DNA of 64,000 nucleotides from Larus michahellis. Lineage: Eukaryota > Chordata > Aves > Charadriiformes > Laridae. The stretch is from the NCBI RefSeq assembly GCF_964199755.1, contig NC_133901.1, positions 5,310,016 to 5,374,015 on the forward strand, read 5' to 3'. The number at the start of each line of letters is the position of its first letter. Positions within the stretch are counted from its first letter, which is position 1. The notes under the pieces are model-generated. The model made no database searches. It saw only the letters and a list, made by a program, of their open reading frames with translations, and was not told where the DNA came from. Of the stretch, positions 1 to 12,208 are shown piece by piece. Both the position numbers and the translations under genes were made by a program.

Positions 1-648
1 AATGAAACATCACAACCTTTCCTGTAGTTGTGGAAGTTGCACATCTTGCACTATTTTTGTACTACGTAAACAAAGTTTATATTTCTGTAGGAGTTGGAGC
101 TTTACACCAACTGAAAAAAAAATATATTTCTCAATAAACAGACAACACTTAAATTAAACTGACAAAAAGTCACACTTTAACAAGAAAATACACTTAAAAA
201 TAATCACAAAAGTTGTTTGAACCTTTGATGGTAGGTTAAGGCACGTACACAACTGATAAAAGGGTTTCAGCTTTGAATAAGACTTTATTGCATTTTGTAC
301 TATAAAACCTGAGATCATTCTGTTTAAAGCAAGTGTAAAATTCTAGTCATAAACATAAGCTGTAACTGAAAACATGTTTTTTGTAAGTAGTGGTCGTTAC
401 TTAAACCCGTACTTTCACATTAAATTCTCTGAACTGGCAGGTGCTTACTGGAACCCAGTGCAGCAGTGTGTGTCCCCCACACTGGTGCAGGATTTATTAC
501 AGTATTGGTAGACATTGGACTTTTTTTCCACTGGTTGTATCTCTGGAGATGTTTCCTTGTATTATCTGTAAGGACACGGTCACAGAACGTCAGAGAACAC
601 GTTTCTGTCGCACAGCACTTATTTGTATTTTTTTCAGTCAGCAGCTCA
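1..648 (-). other. GPR160: GPR160 3' untranslated region and flank
   Basis: This AT-rich stretch lies directly downstream of the GPR160 stop codon on the minus strand. A canonical minus-strand AATAAA lies at 284-289, so the transcript probably ends near 255-270. Nothing else is recognisable between there and the window edge. Confidence 0.6.
284..289 (-). terminator. GPR160: Candidate polyadenylation signal of GPR160
   Basis: The plus strand reads TTTATT, which is AATAAA on the transcribed minus strand, about 360 nt past the stop codon. It is the first clear canonical hexamer I see downstream of GPR160. Cleavage has not been observed, so the assignment is an inference. Confidence 0.5.
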
Positions 649-1665
649 TTAACAGATCACAATTACTGTGCCTGGCTTATCAGCTGGCTCTGTGTTTTCA
701 TTGTTAAGTGGCATAAAGCAGAATTTCCAGCTGACAAATGGATCTGTAGACCACATCTCCTCTGTCAATTCAACATCATGACATCGACACCAGTACGCTA
801 CTGCGATGAGAAAGCTGTTGATGAAGTACAGCCAGGGGACGTTCATCTCCATGTAGGCTGGAATCCGAGCACCGAGAAACAAAATGATAATTTGAAGGAG
901 AACAAAAGGTGCCCAAGTGCCAAGAAAACAGATGAGAAGTCTGGTCAGGAGCTGCCGCTTAAAGCAAGTGCTGTTGTTAGACACAGAGGAGAACATCAGA
1001 ACAGGCTGACTGGCAAAGGAAACGACCCTGACAGATAGCAGCATGGTTAGAACTTCCTTCCGACAAGCCACGAGAGCCGTGCCTATGAGCAGCACCATGG
1101 CACAGGAGACCGAGTAGCTCTGCACGCTGGCATAGAGAGGACACTGATACGGAGAAAAACGGTTCTGAATTTCTAGTCCTTCGTAGATAGCGGGAACTTT
1201 CAGAATACAAAAAAACCCTGACATCCATATAACAACCACAGCAAATACATACAGTAATCTTTGACCTCTTTTAGGAAATTGAGAGGTTTGGGCTATAGTC
1301 ATGTAATAATCCAGACCAGCCACAACATACACCGGGTAATGCAAAATGCCGTAGATAAGAGAAGTTATCTGAGTGAATAGGCAAACGTGGTACTTTGTAA
1401 ATCGCACACCCCAGAGTGCAAAGTCCTCAAAATAAAAAATGAACAGTATACTCATCAGCAGCGTGAAATCGAGAAGTGCCAGTGAAACACAGAAGTTTCC
1501 CATAAAACTAACTTTCACATTTCTTTGCTTAACTTGCAACATGAAGAAATCAAGGAACACTTTTCCGAATATAATCAGGAGCAACATGCAGCTGATTTCC
1601 AGAGGTTGGTTGACCTGGGCGTAGTGGTACTGACCAGAACAATTTTCACAGAGAACAGCAGCCAT
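649..1665 (-). CDS. GPR160: Probable G-protein coupled receptor 160
   Basis: This intact 338-residue single-exon receptor matches human GPR160 in length and in blocks I recognise, for example RFTKYHVCLFTQ near residues 88-99, the WAPFVLLQ segment at 251-258, and IPAYMEMNVPWLYF at 268-281. Seven hydrophobic segments fall at about 24-45, 56-79, 92-118, 134-158, 183-201, 242-266 and 276-292. An N-glycosylation sequon NCS occurs at 8-10. The TM3 end reads GLDYYMT rather than DRY, and TM7 has no NPxxY, as in mammalian GPR160, so coupling is probably atypical. The start is the first ATG after a strong acceptor at 1716, and the human protein starts at the same point. GPR160 is an orphan receptor of the plasma membrane; CARTp has been proposed as a ligand in mammals. 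SEC62 lies upstream on the same strand. Confidence 0.96.
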   Translation of the reverse strand: MAAVLCENCSGQYHYAQVNQPLEISCMLLLIIFGKVFLDFFMLQVKQRNVKVSFMGNFCVSLALLDFTLLMSILFIFYFEDFALWGVRFTKYHVCLFTQITSLIYGILHYPVYVVAGLDYYMTIAQTSQFPKRGQRLLYVFAVVVIWMSGFFCILKVPAIYEGLEIQNRFSPYQCPLYASVQSYSVSCAMVLLIGTALVACRKEVLTMLLSVRVVSFASQPVLMFSSVSNNSTCFKRQLLTRLLICFLGTWAPFVLLQIIILFLGARIPAYMEMNVPWLYFINSFLIAVAYWCRCHDVELTEEMWSTDPFVSWKFCFMPLNNENTEPADKPGTVIVIC

Positions 1666-1715
1666 CCTCCAACGGTGAGTATCAGCAAAGTATCACAGGG
1701 CACAGAGCTTCATAT
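1666..1715 (-). other. GPR160: 5' untranslated part of the GPR160 coding exon
   Basis: On the minus strand a long pyrimidine tract ends in CTTTTCAG just before 1715, a strong splice acceptor. The 50 nt from 1715 to 1666 then lead to the ATG. GPR160 therefore has at least one upstream noncoding exon, as in mammals. Confidence 0.7.
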
Positions 1716-2632
1716 CTGAAAAGCAGAGGAAAAAAAAAGGTTTGTAAAAATTTATTTCTGGGTACCTCTACCAATTAGTTACTTCTCCATCATAGCAGCT
1801 ATCAAATTTACGTCTGAATTTTCCAGGCTCCTTAACTAAGAGTAAATAGCTTCACTAACATATCATTATCAAGAAGCACCTAAATTTCATCTTCTTGAAT
1901 TACATTCTCTTGAGAGTTAAAAAGTCAACATAGACCTAAGTTACTTTACTAGCTACTTCCCTAAGGAAAAGTTCAGGAAATAAGGTTGGCTGTGTTTTTT
2001 TCCTTCAGGAAGCACGAGGGTCTTCCTGTCCAGTTGGGCAGAGGGATGGATGTTTCAGAACTCCTTCATATTTTGAAGAAATCAGATAACCATATAGGAC
2101 AGAAATCATAGGAGACAGGAGATGTTATAGTATGGCCTCACGGTTCATTATGCTCATACAATCTATAGAGAATTGAGACTGCTTTCTCCTGAAAGCAGAA
2201 AAAGTGTCAGCCCAACTCATCCTTTTTAGCTTCTAAAATGCTGGAACTCGGAGGCATTCCAAAGCACACATGCTTTATTAGTTAACTGGGCTTTTTTTGT
2301 TCATCCTTTCACAATGTAAATGTTACAACAGACACCTCAGAACAGCTGGTTTTTTCTCTTGGACTTCTGTAAGTTTTCTTGTAACTCTTTTCCTTGTATT
2401 AATTCCTAAGGAAAATGAACACAGGATGGCTTCGTATACGTCAGCAAGACATATTAGAAAAAGCCATACATACTTTCTTCTCTCTTTCCTAAAGAAGGAG
2501 GACGGTGTCAGCATTTTCAGCAACAGCAGAGAAAAGCTGAGAAGCCAAGGCAGCTGTAACAAGGAATTGCCTCTAAGGATCTCTCTTAACAGCGATTCAC
2601 TTGTATTTGAATAAGACACCCGCATTTCTTAC
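1716..2632 (-). other. GPR160 5' intron (inferred)
   Basis: This AT-rich DNA lies between the GPR160 acceptor at 1716 and a strong minus-strand donor (GTAAGAAATG) starting at 2632. Short open frames on both strands look random. I see no repeat or other gene. Confidence 0.4.
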
Positions 2633-2670
2633 CGGCTCGGCAGAGTTAGTAACGTTTGAGTTAGTGCCTC
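2633..2670 (-). other. GPR160: Candidate noncoding leader exon of GPR160
   Basis: On the minus strand a pyrimidine-rich tract ending CTCTTCAG precedes 2670. A strong donor (GCCG followed by GTAAGAAATG) follows 2633. This delimits a 38-nt exon between the CpG island and the coding exon. It would be a second 5' UTR exon, with the first in the island. The support is splice-site quality and position only. Confidence 0.35.
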
Positions 2671-2949
2671 CTGAAGAGCAGGACGAGAGGAACAGCCAGA
2701 AGCACTTGGCGGTCCAACTTGAGATGTAGCCACTGGCTACCACTGATCTCGGTTACAAGCCTACCGGGCTGCTTCACTAGTCATCTGTACATTTCATCCT
2801 CTAAAACCAAATACATTTTACAGTACAGCTTAAAATAGCCTTCCAAGCGTATTTTCTCTTCATATACTGCTTGTGCGTGCAGAAAGGAGGAGTCCAGCGC
2901 GCAAAACAAGCTGATACGATGCAAGCGATTGCTCAGACCCCACCGGTGT

Positions 2950-3905
2950 TATTATAACGCAAAATCACCTGTGCCCAGGTGAGGCCTTTGGACAGACCAG
3001 CGGCGGGGCTGAGGGAGCCGACCGTGCCCGCGCCCCGACGCCACCTCCCTCGGCCCCGGGGGCTCCCCGCCGGCCTCCCCCGGCCCCCCCGCCCCGGCGG
3101 GCTGCTCTCCTCCGCAGGGCCCCGGCCCCGCGCCGGGCTGCGAGAGGCGGCGGCCGGGGAGGGAGCTCTGAGGGGACGCCCGGGCTGCGAGCGGTGGGTT
3201 CCCGCCCGGTTCGGCCCCTCCTCGCCCGGGAACCCACCTGCCGCGGCCGCCGCCCCTCCGCGCTCCTCCTCGGCGTGTGCTGCGGGGACCTTCCCCAGGC
3301 TCCCGCGCCGCCGCCACCACCTCAGGCGGCGGCCATCTCCGCCCCTCCCCATGGCACGGGGACCCGGGAGGGGTGGGGAAGGGCAGGGCAGGGCTCGGCT
3401 GCCGAGCCGGTCGGGTGGGGCCGGGCCGGGCCTGCCCTGCCCGCCCAGCCCCGCTCCCAGCCGGTCCGGCCGCTCGGCGCCCGCTGAGGAGGCGCCACGG
3501 CGCCCGCCGGTTTCCCGCCGGGACGGGCCCTTCCCCACGGCGGGCGGGGAGCGGCTCATGTTTGAGGGAAAAACGACCGCTTTGAGGACAATGGTTAAAT
3601 ACGTTGTGTTTGGTCCCTCCCTCCACACACGCCCGCTGTCACTGAGGGAAGTCAAACGGCCCCGGGCGCGGGAGGTGAGCGCCTGTCGTTAGCTGAGCGG
3701 CGAGGGCCCTCCTGGGGCCGCGGAAATCACCATCGGTAAACATTTACCGTTCTAAGTGTGCGGCTTGTGCGTGGAAAAAAGGCAGCGGGGCGATGGCCGG
3801 GCGCTGAGGGCGCCTCAGAGGGTGCTGGCGAGAGGCCGGGACCTCAGGGCAGGCGGGCTGTCCCCCTCGGTCCTTGATGGCGGCGGTGTGGTGTGCGGCA
3901 GCGAC
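2950..3905. promoter_or_regulatory. CpG island, likely GPR160 promoter
   Basis: The sequence turns abruptly GC- and CpG-rich, with many CCGCCCC-type Sp1-like boxes, inside an AT-rich landscape. It lies 5' of GPR160 in the transcribed direction and is the obvious candidate promoter. A YY1-like box (TTGATGGCGGCGG) lies on the plus strand at about 3874-3886, and good plus-strand donors occur at 3676 and 3912, so transcription may be bidirectional. Several long open frames here on both strands are products of the GC content. Confidence 0.75.
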
Positions 3906-3961
3906 GGCAAGGTGGGTCGTTTAGGAAGCCCTGTGTGGGTTTACCCACCCCTGTTGGATTT

Positions 3962-4447
3962 CATAGAATCATAGAATGTGTTGGGTTGGAAGGGACCTCT
4001 AAAGGCCATCTAGTCCAACCCCCTGCAGTGAGCAGCGACATCTTCAACTAGATCAGGTTGCTCAGAGCCTCATCCAGCCTGGCCTTGAACATCTCCAGGG
4101 ATGGGGCCTCCACCCCCTCTCTGGGCAACCTGGGCCAGTGTCTCACCACCCTCGGTGTAAAGAACCTCTTCCTAATGTCTCATCTAAACCTGCCCTGCTC
4201 TAGTTTAAACCATTGCCCCTTGTCCTATCCCTACATGCCCTTGCAAACAGCCCCTCCCCAGCTTTCCTGTAGCCCCTTCAGGGACTGGAAGGTCTCCCCG
4301 GAGCCTTCTCTTCTCCAGGCTGAACCCCCCCAGCTCTCTCAGCCTGTCCCCACAGCAGAGGGGCTCCAGCCCTTTGATCATCTTCATGGCCTCCTCGGGA
4401 CCTGCTCCAACAGGTCCATGTCCTTGTGCTGAGGACTCCAGAGCCCT
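3962..4447 (-). mobile_element. CR1 LINE, 5'-truncated 3' end
   Basis: The left edge carries the tandem ATTCTATG-type CR1 terminus (seen here as catagaatcatagaatg). It is followed by the typical tract about GGGTTGGAAGGGACC and the CR1 ORF2 tail and 3' UTR, all in reverse complement. The element is therefore on the minus strand and truncated at its 5' (right) end. Open frames inside it are remnants of the element, not host genes. It is diagnostic of a sauropsid, most likely avian, genome. Confidence 0.93.
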
Positions 4448-4453
4448 CAGCGA

Positions 4454-4543
4454 TTTGGGACTCGTAGCCCTGTCGGTAAATTGTCACCGGTGTCACCCTT
4501 TGGGACTCATAGCCCTGTTGGTAAGTTGTCACCAGTGTCACCC
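4454..4543. repeat. 45-bp tandem duplication, two copies
   Basis: Two adjacent 45-bp units (4454-4498 and 4499-4543) both begin TTTGGGACTC and end in GTGTCACCC. They differ at only a few positions. They lie immediately beyond the truncated end of the CR1 fragment. No function is apparent. Confidence 0.85.
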
Positions 4544-4860
4544 ACGCAGAGTCAGTCACAAGGAGCGGGGATGCTCATGTCCCTGAAAGTACCCAGCGGG
4601 CTCTGGAAGAACTAATTTCTGTTTCTTTTCTGGTCTCGCAGCTGGAAGAACTCTCGGCGTGGATCTCCTCTCCGTGGGGAAGCATGTGGCTTTCCCTGGG
4701 GCGTGAGCCCATGTGAAATGCCCTGGATTTGTGGGCATCCACATGCATGTGACTGAACACAGCATGCTTCTAAATATGTGACAAATCCCCTTTTCGCAGT
4801 GTATCACTACTTTTGTCATTGATTAAGCCATGAAATAAATCTGAATATTGCAGAAGTCAG

Positions 4861-7070
4861 CCAATGGTGTATTTGCAACACAGTTCAAATGTTTAACATC
4901 ATGTAATGGTTTTATAGAACACTTTAGGTTTTGAAATACAACACAAAATTGTACAAACCCATCAATACTGTATACTTATTCTCTTCCGCAGGGGAACTTA
5001 ATATTTAACCGGCAACTATATTCTGGTAATGATACAGTTAAAGGGATGTACAGTAAATATTAAGGAATATCCTACTGTGAATGTTACCTTGGCAAAAAGA
5101 GTTTTTACAAATGGCTCGCTCAATTCTGTCTTCCTCAGAGATTTTTCACAATGAAGAAATGGTTGGGAGAGAGCTTAGGGAATACCCGTTATTTGTTTTA
5201 AGGTAATGATGAATTAAAGTAGATAATTGTGAAAGTATATGTAAAACCTTTATAAATGGGTTGGCTTTTTAGCTTGGCCATCCTGTAGCAATCTACTTAA
5301 TAGAACTTAAAAGTTCACAGTGACAGGTTTTTGCCTCCTCCAGATGAAACCACTAATTTAGTTTTCCATTTTGTCGTTTTAATTCCCATCCACCAATGCC
5401 TGTAAGATAGGAGCACATCCTGCTGCGGGCGTGGCATGCTGAGGGTCCCCAGCTGTGCTTCTCAAGTTAATTGGCAGTGGTTCCCTGATTGCGGTGTGGA
5501 TGCAATATAGCTTTAAAGCTATGGCATCTTTATCTTTTCCCTTTTTGCTTTTGGTAATGCAGGGCTAAATGTAACAAGAAGCTTGGACGTCTGTGAGTTG
5601 GATGCTGCGGCACCCGCCCTGTGCTGAACAGTCTAGAGCCCGGTACTGCTGCTCCTCTGCCTCCACGCGATGCTCGTCTGGACTAGTTTGCTGGGCAGGA
5701 GCTGCTAGCGTGAGTCTCTAGATCTGGGAAAAGGCAATGTCTAACATCCTGCCTTTCCCAAACCTTAGGTACTGACGGGAATAAATGACATCTTTTAGAT
5801 GCTTGCTGCAGATTGAACTGACTGAGAAATTTAGGCAGAACACCTGATTTCTGGGACCTAATGAGGAGAGCTAAACCTTTGGGAGCTTTTTGGATTTATT
5901 GTTTATTACTCAATTTAAGCTGTCTTTTCTTGGGTCTAAACTTCCATCGTTGATGATAGAGCAGCTATGTTTTTAGTCTGTCTAGTGTCCATCGGGAAAG
6001 AAACATTTTTTATTGTCTTTCTTGCAGGGTGCAAATCCATGTGTGATCTGTGTGTACAAAAGTACCAAGTGGCTGGTAGGACCTCTTCTGAAAGCAACTA
6101 ACTCTCTGGAATTAAATTCAGATGTAGATAGAGGTTGGTTTTTTTTTTTTTCTTCCCCCCACTCCTTTCCTGGTTCATCGCCAGGATTAAACAGCTTCAG
6201 AAAAAAAAAAAAAAGAAGTTTTAGGGTTTTTTTTTGTGGAAAACCAAGTTGATCGGTGTTAGAGTCTGAAAAAGTGTGAGAGCTTAAAGTAATCTCAGGC
6301 AGCATTCACATTGGCAATATTTACTTATCCAAAGAGTACTAACTAGGACTGTTGCATAAATTGCAATATAATAAGAAAATATTGACACCTGAGATGGGTA
6401 TTTTACATTCTGAGCACCCAGTCCACAGCATGGTCCCACTCACAAGTATCTGAATGGTGATGTCCTCCAGAAGTAGCTCGTTTTCTTCTTCTTAGTTCTC
6501 ATCCAAACCAGCGAAAGTGATTTTCCCAGTAGTAGCTAGTGAATTGTTTGGATGGTGTATTTCTGGCCTTTTTGTTTGTTTCTGATCATGGCTTTCTTTA
6601 TGACTGCAGAAACTACTGTACTGGCCTGTGTGGGGAGATACTGGGATGGTGGAAATAAATTGGCAACCAGGAGTGGAAAGAGAGGATTTAAACATTTTTT
6701 TTTCTGCTGATAAAAATCCTAATGAGCATGCCCCTCCAGAGTATGCAGCTCAGTGTATCCGCTCCGTCTCGGTGAGCCTTCCGAGCAGGCTGCTCAGTGC
6801 GGCCCGCAGGAGCCCAAGTTACACCCCGCGTTAATGTTGGCACTACTTCTTGGCTTCCCTTTCCCTCCACTTGTTTGAAAGCTCGCTTATTACTGACTGA
6901 TTAGTCTCAAGTGATTGTTTTCTGTTCAGAGACTGCATTTATTCATGTGCAGCTGTAGAAAGGTTTAAGAAAATTAATTTAGATTTGCATGCAGGCAGCT
7001 GTGTGTGAAAATAAGGCAGGAGACTGCCTCCTCCAGGAGAAGGGTACATGAAACGGTACAGCAAAGCACA
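4861..7070. other. Intergenic DNA without a recognised gene
   Basis: This is AT-rich unique DNA with short homopolymers (T-tract at about 6139-6152, A-tract at about 6200-6213). Short open frames on both strands show no family resemblance. Confidence 0.6.
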
Positions 7071-7232
7071 GAATCGTAGAATCATAGAATGGTTTGGGTT
7101 GGAAGGGACCTTAAAGACCATCTAGTCCAACCCCGCTGCCGTGGGCAGGGACACCTCCCACTAGACCAGGTTACTCAAGGCCCATCCAGCCTGGCCTTGA
7201 ACCCCTCCAGGGACGGGGCATCCATCTCTTGC
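7071..7232 (-). mobile_element. CR1 LINE 3' fragment
   Basis: A short CR1 3' end in reverse complement: the tandem ATTCTATG terminus at the left, then the conserved GGTTTGGGTTGGAAGGGACC tract. It breaks off about 160 bp in, after a segment matching the other CR1 copy of this window. This is a typical strongly 5'-truncated avian insertion. Confidence 0.92.
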
Positions 7233-10200
7233 AAAAGCTGTTGGTGCATTTTTCATATGATCATGTTGTGGTTCTGTGATGTCCCCTGTAGTCACAAGAT
7301 ATTTGCATAGATGCGTCCTTCCTTCTTCAAGGCCGTTTCCTGATGCTGGTTGCTCGTATTTTGGGTTCTGTTGTTAACTTTAAGTGTAAGTAATTTTAGG
7401 ACAAAGGGGAAAAGAACAAGAAAAAAAAATCCCTCTAATTTCAAATCTAACTCAGTCCGTTTCTGAAAGAAACAGAGTGACTGAATAAAGTTAGTGTCCT
7501 CACAGAAGACTGCAGACCCCACAGTTCACTGCAGCTTCTGAAGTAACTTAGAAAGACCAATGGGTAGAGTTTCTGCATGTTGCTTCTGCGTCACCCTCAG
7601 TGCTGCCTGATTTAGGGCCAGGAGGTTTCCTTCGGACAGACGTAGGTGTAGATAATGAATACAACTTATTTACCATTACGCGAAGGAGTATGAGGGCATG
7701 CTTCCTATGTAGTTAGCAACGAATCTTTACTTTTCCCCAGTTCATCCTGTTTGGGCTGTGTTGTGCTTCAGAAGCTATTTGCCACCTGCCCCTTTATTCA
7801 GTTGAATAGAAGGAATAGATTTTAAGCTTCACCTTTGTGTATTTCAAGAAATCTTATCCTGACATCTCGGACACCTCGAACCATGTTGGGAGCAAGATGG
7901 GGAGATCGAATGCATATTTATGCATTTTGATGTCGTGCGTAGGGAAAGCCATACACTGTGAAGTGAACTCCTGGAAAAAATTATTATGAAAAATCAATGT
8001 CCTAAGCAGCAAGGAGTTGGGCTGTGACTCTGTTTGGAGATGAACGGACATAACAGCCGTGAGCAGAGCTGGCAGTAGACTGCGGTGAGCGCACAATGCT
8101 GTCTCTGGAATACGTTTGTACGTGGAGATGAGTGCCGATCTGATACAGCCTTTCCTGTGCCCTTTTCTCTTTGCTGGATGTGCCTTTAACTGGGTGTTGC
8201 CAAGCTGAGCATGTTTAATGCCCTATTAGGTTGTATGCCTTGTCAGCACAGGATCAGCAACCAGAGTTTTGCAATGGCTGATGAGCAAGTGGTTGTGGAG
8301 TTGCTGTTCCTGAAAGGCTGCATGTCTCAGAAAGACAGTATGGTGTTTATGAAGATTTTAATTTATTAATTAAATCTTTAACTAATAAAATATTTAACTG
8401 ACTTTATTTTTTAAAGAAGAAAATACTTGACCTGTGTCCCATTTATAAGATGTTTTCATTTACTTTTCAGGAATCTTTTAAAAGCACAGACAACGTGCAT
8501 TTGGATCTTGATTTGACTCACTCAAGGTGCTCATCTTAAAAGTAACAGGTTTGTTCTTAGGAAGTTCTCGTTGAGAAGAAACTGTAAATATTTCCACAGT
8601 AATTTTAATTTGAAGGCATCTTGTTATAGAATTCTAACTCTGCCTATTCAGTGGAAATCTAGTAAATGCAGTACATAGTTGATGCCGGCCTTGGTGCACT
8701 TTTCAGAAGTAATGTTTCCTTGATCTGTGTAATCGCAGCGCGCTTTCACTCTGCAAGGTGAAACCTTTCCTGGTGCTCATCATGACACTGCAGTCTTTTT
8801 GGGTTTTGCTTGTCTTTGACACGGAGAATTTTTCAGGGAACTAGAAGAAAGATGGGAAGTGCAAGGCTCTGAAAACTGCATTACTTGAACCAGTAATTTA
8901 TAAACCCCAATTCATGGCTTGCTGGTGACAAGAAATTACAAGTGTTAAGACTGAAGCCAACATAGAGTGCAAGGTGCGATCCTACTCTCATTATGTTGCT
9001 CACAAACAACAAAACGGAGCTAGTAATCTTCTAGAACCTTCTAATATATTACTACCTCCCACTAGACTTCACTTTTAAACAAATGGTGGCGTTGTCATTT
9101 AAAAGGAAGCTAAAAAGGGGGAAAATGGAATTTCAATCCCACCCTCAGTCTGAAGAATTCAAAACTACATCTTCTAATTCCTAACAAACAAGCAGCCTTT
9201 CTTAATTATTGGTTGAGGACTCATATGCCAGAAAGAGAAAATAATTTACTGTTAAGGCTAGTGAGAGTCACTCAGGACTGTTCTCTGTGTTTCATTTATT
9301 GGCTGGTAAAGGTGAACTGCAGGAGTGTCTCGTGGGCACCGACATCCTTTCCTGGGTCCAGGCTACAGAGTACTTTCAAGGATCATAAGCGTAGCCTTTT
9401 CTGTGTTTGTTTCTGTTTTATATGATGAGATTTAATGGTGGTTACCACCTGTAGAGAAACCTTTGATCTGTATCTAAAGCATGATCAGTGTTTACCGACT
9501 GCTGTTAGCCCTCTATTTACTTTAACTTGTACTGAAACCGTTTGCATAGTGCTATTACTAACTCTAAACTAACTCCTCTCTCAAAAGTCTTTTATCATAA
9601 AACAATTATTTTTCTGAGTGATTATTATTTTCACATAAAAAAAAAAAACGCATGGAAAAAACAGAATGCCTGCTGTGTCAGCCAGTAAGTAATGGACTCT
9701 TTGTGGACACAATCAGGAAATGTGCCTTTTGTTTTCCTGCACCTGTTGCTGTATTACAGATAAAATCATCCAATGTTTTATTAAATAAAATGAGAAGCCC
9801 TAATGAAATTGTACCAGCCGTTACCAGGAAGTCTATTGAAAACATTCAGCAGCTGCTCAGTCCCAGTTCATTTACACTGATAGGATTGTTTTGTCCTTCT
9901 CCTTATGCTCTAAGTGAGAAAGCTACAGTGCTCGCTGGTCTGGAGCAGAGCCTTGGGCCATTTCACACCGCTCTCCCCTAACTCCTTTTGAGGTATTTGA
10001 TCGGAATCAGTAACAAATCATGCTCAACAGTTGAGTACCTACGACTTGTAAATGTTTGATAGATAGAAATCAGTGTCCCGGTTCTTACAGATAAGTGTTT
10101 CTAGACCCTTACAGCAGAGTGGTAAAGCAGGTAAAGATCTACCGTATTATTCTGATTTTATAGAGAGGGATTGATCACAGAGGTTAAGAATCAAATCACG

Positions 10201-12165
10201 CAACCCTTCTTATTAGACAAAATACCGAGGAAGCCTGAGGAAGCCTCTGGAGGGAGCTGGGGGTCATCCTTGCTCAATATAGTTAAATATCACCACTCTT
10301 TCTCTAAAGGTCCCTACCGGAATTGATCTCTCTCTCTCTTCTGTATTTAAAAGTCAATACGTGTATCATGTGGCTGTGCTGGCAAGTAGGTAGAGACTCT
10401 TTTGCACAACAGACTGTAGTTCCTAACAAGAGTTGCCTAATTTAAACAAAAAGGTAACCCTGGCAGTAATCTCCGTGCTAAATACCCAACAGTAGATCTT
10501 ACGTTAAAACCACGGAGAAGTTGCACCGTAACCATAGTTGCTCTGGGTATTGGAAAATGGTTGTTAAAGACTTTCTGGTAAAAATAGTGTAATAAAGAAT
10601 TTGGTTCAAACTGGCATGATTCAAACATTTCCAGGCTTGTTTTTAAAAAACGCAGGAGAAGTAGTTGGGTGAGGTGTCAGCCAAGCAGTAAGTGCTAGAG
10701 CCCTCCAGTCCCTCAGCTTCTCCTGCTGCGGCGTTCCCTTCTCAGCACCCAGCGCCAGCAGAAAAACTGTCACCAGAGCCGGTCTCCTGTCCCGCTTCTG
10801 TGATTGTGGATCTCCTCTGAATTTATCCCAGCGCGACTCCATGAAGAATTTAGACTCAGGTATAAGGAAGTAAGGCAAACACAATCTTTCTAGAACACGA
10901 AGAAGTAATATGTATAGAATCTGTACGTATAGAACCTTTCTATCTGAAAAGTTGGTCTGAAATTGCGTGCTGCAGTGTGCCTCAAGCAGTTGGCGAATGG
11001 CTTTGGCATCCCCAGAATCAAGTCACGGCAGGGAGACCGCTGGCTCTTGGGATGCTCTGTCTGCTCTGCTTTGCTTTGTTTCACAGCCTTTTTGAGCCCG
11101 TCCTGCCAGTGTTCTCAGCCAGTGCGAGATGGCCCTTCTCTCCTCCTCCGGCACCAACCTGAGGAGGAGGGGTGGAAGAGGGAAGTGAATTTGGAAAGTA
11201 AAAGGACTTGGTTCTCTCTTAATAAATAACTTAAGGCCAGAGCATCTTTCATGGAGCACTTAAGGGCCAGTACCGGTTTAAAATCACCAATGTTGCCATT
11301 GGATCCACGTTAGGAGTCTGCAGCTCTCTGGCTTTACAGCCTCGGCACCTCCCTGGTTCCTGGGGCCACGGCCACGAGCTCCTCCAGCCCGGCTGGCCCA
11401 GAACTGGGCATGTGCCGGGAGCGCCCCAGGTCTCGCACAAGTAACATAGTGTTCCTTGAAAATCCTGTCTTTTACCCCAAGCTCATGGCAGCGCATAGCA
11501 ACGCAGGGCACCTAGATCAGAATAAGGCAACTTTGGGGGATGGGAAAGAGGGGAAGGACGTGTCCCTGTGACGAACAGCCGGGCTGTGTCATTTACAGTC
11601 AGGCTCACAGTGGCCAAGAGCTCGTTTAGGCTCTGGACCACTCGGTGATGGGGAAGCCGGTCTGCTGTCCTCACTGGCGCGTCTCCTGGGAGGAAAACTG
11701 TAGGCACTGATAAAACTTCTCCACAGCAGTCTTTTTTTCCAGGTGGTATTTAGGTGTATTTTATTTTGTAAATTGCTTAGGTTTGTGGCTGGGGTATGTG
11801 AATTGTGGTGCGGGGATAGGAAGGGGCAAGCAGCTCAGCAACCGCAGGAGGGAGAAGGAAGCAGCAAGGCAAGGAAAAGGGTTTACTCCAAACTGAATCT
11901 GCCAACCGGGGTTTCCAACTGCTGCCAGCAGAACAACTGCAGCTGGAAGAGGATGTTTCTCTCTTGCCCAGCGCTTTTGGTGCCAGCTGTGAGGTTTGAG
12001 TATTACTTTGCTGTCATTGTGAGCCTATTAGAAAAGATTTATATTCTCAGAGGAGCTGGAGAGCAACTCTGCAAGGCTCTGCCGGCTTAGGGCTGCCAAG
12101 AGAAGTGCAGGTGGTTGCAGGAAGGAAAATAAGGGGCTAAGCCAGGCAGGTATATTTTCCACATT

Positions 12166-12208
12166 TCTACATTTAATGTTTACATCGTCTACATTTAATG
12201 TTTACATA
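12166..12208. repeat. 22-bp tandem duplication
   Basis: Two nearly perfect copies of a unit beginning TCTACATTTAATGTTTACAT lie side by side (12166-12187 and 12188-12208). It looks like a recent local duplication with no evident function. Confidence 0.85.

Larger units (their letters stand above)
3876..4860 (+). ncRNA. Candidate divergent spliced transcript, two exons
   Basis: This is a speculative plus-strand model. Exon 1 lies in the CpG island and ends at 3911 before GTGGGTC. Exon 2 begins at 4642 after a very strong acceptor (long pyrimidine tract, CTCGCAG). A canonical AATAAA lies at 4834-4839. The short reading frame starting with the ATG at 3876 crosses the junction and stops in exon 2 after about 50 codons. 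It resembles no protein I know, so a noncoding divergent RNA is more likely. The intron contains a CR1 fragment and a 45-bp duplication. No transcript evidence is available. Confidence 0.3.

Noticed and set aside
466-1038. 190-codon plus-strand frame
   Set aside because: It is antisense to GPR160 and its 3' UTR.
2933-3692. Overlapping 220-240 codon frames on both strands
   Set aside because: Same explanation: the GPR160 CpG island is so GC-rich that stops are rare in all frames.
4058-4432. 124-codon plus-strand frame
   Set aside because: It lies wholly inside the CR1 fragment, antisense to the element.
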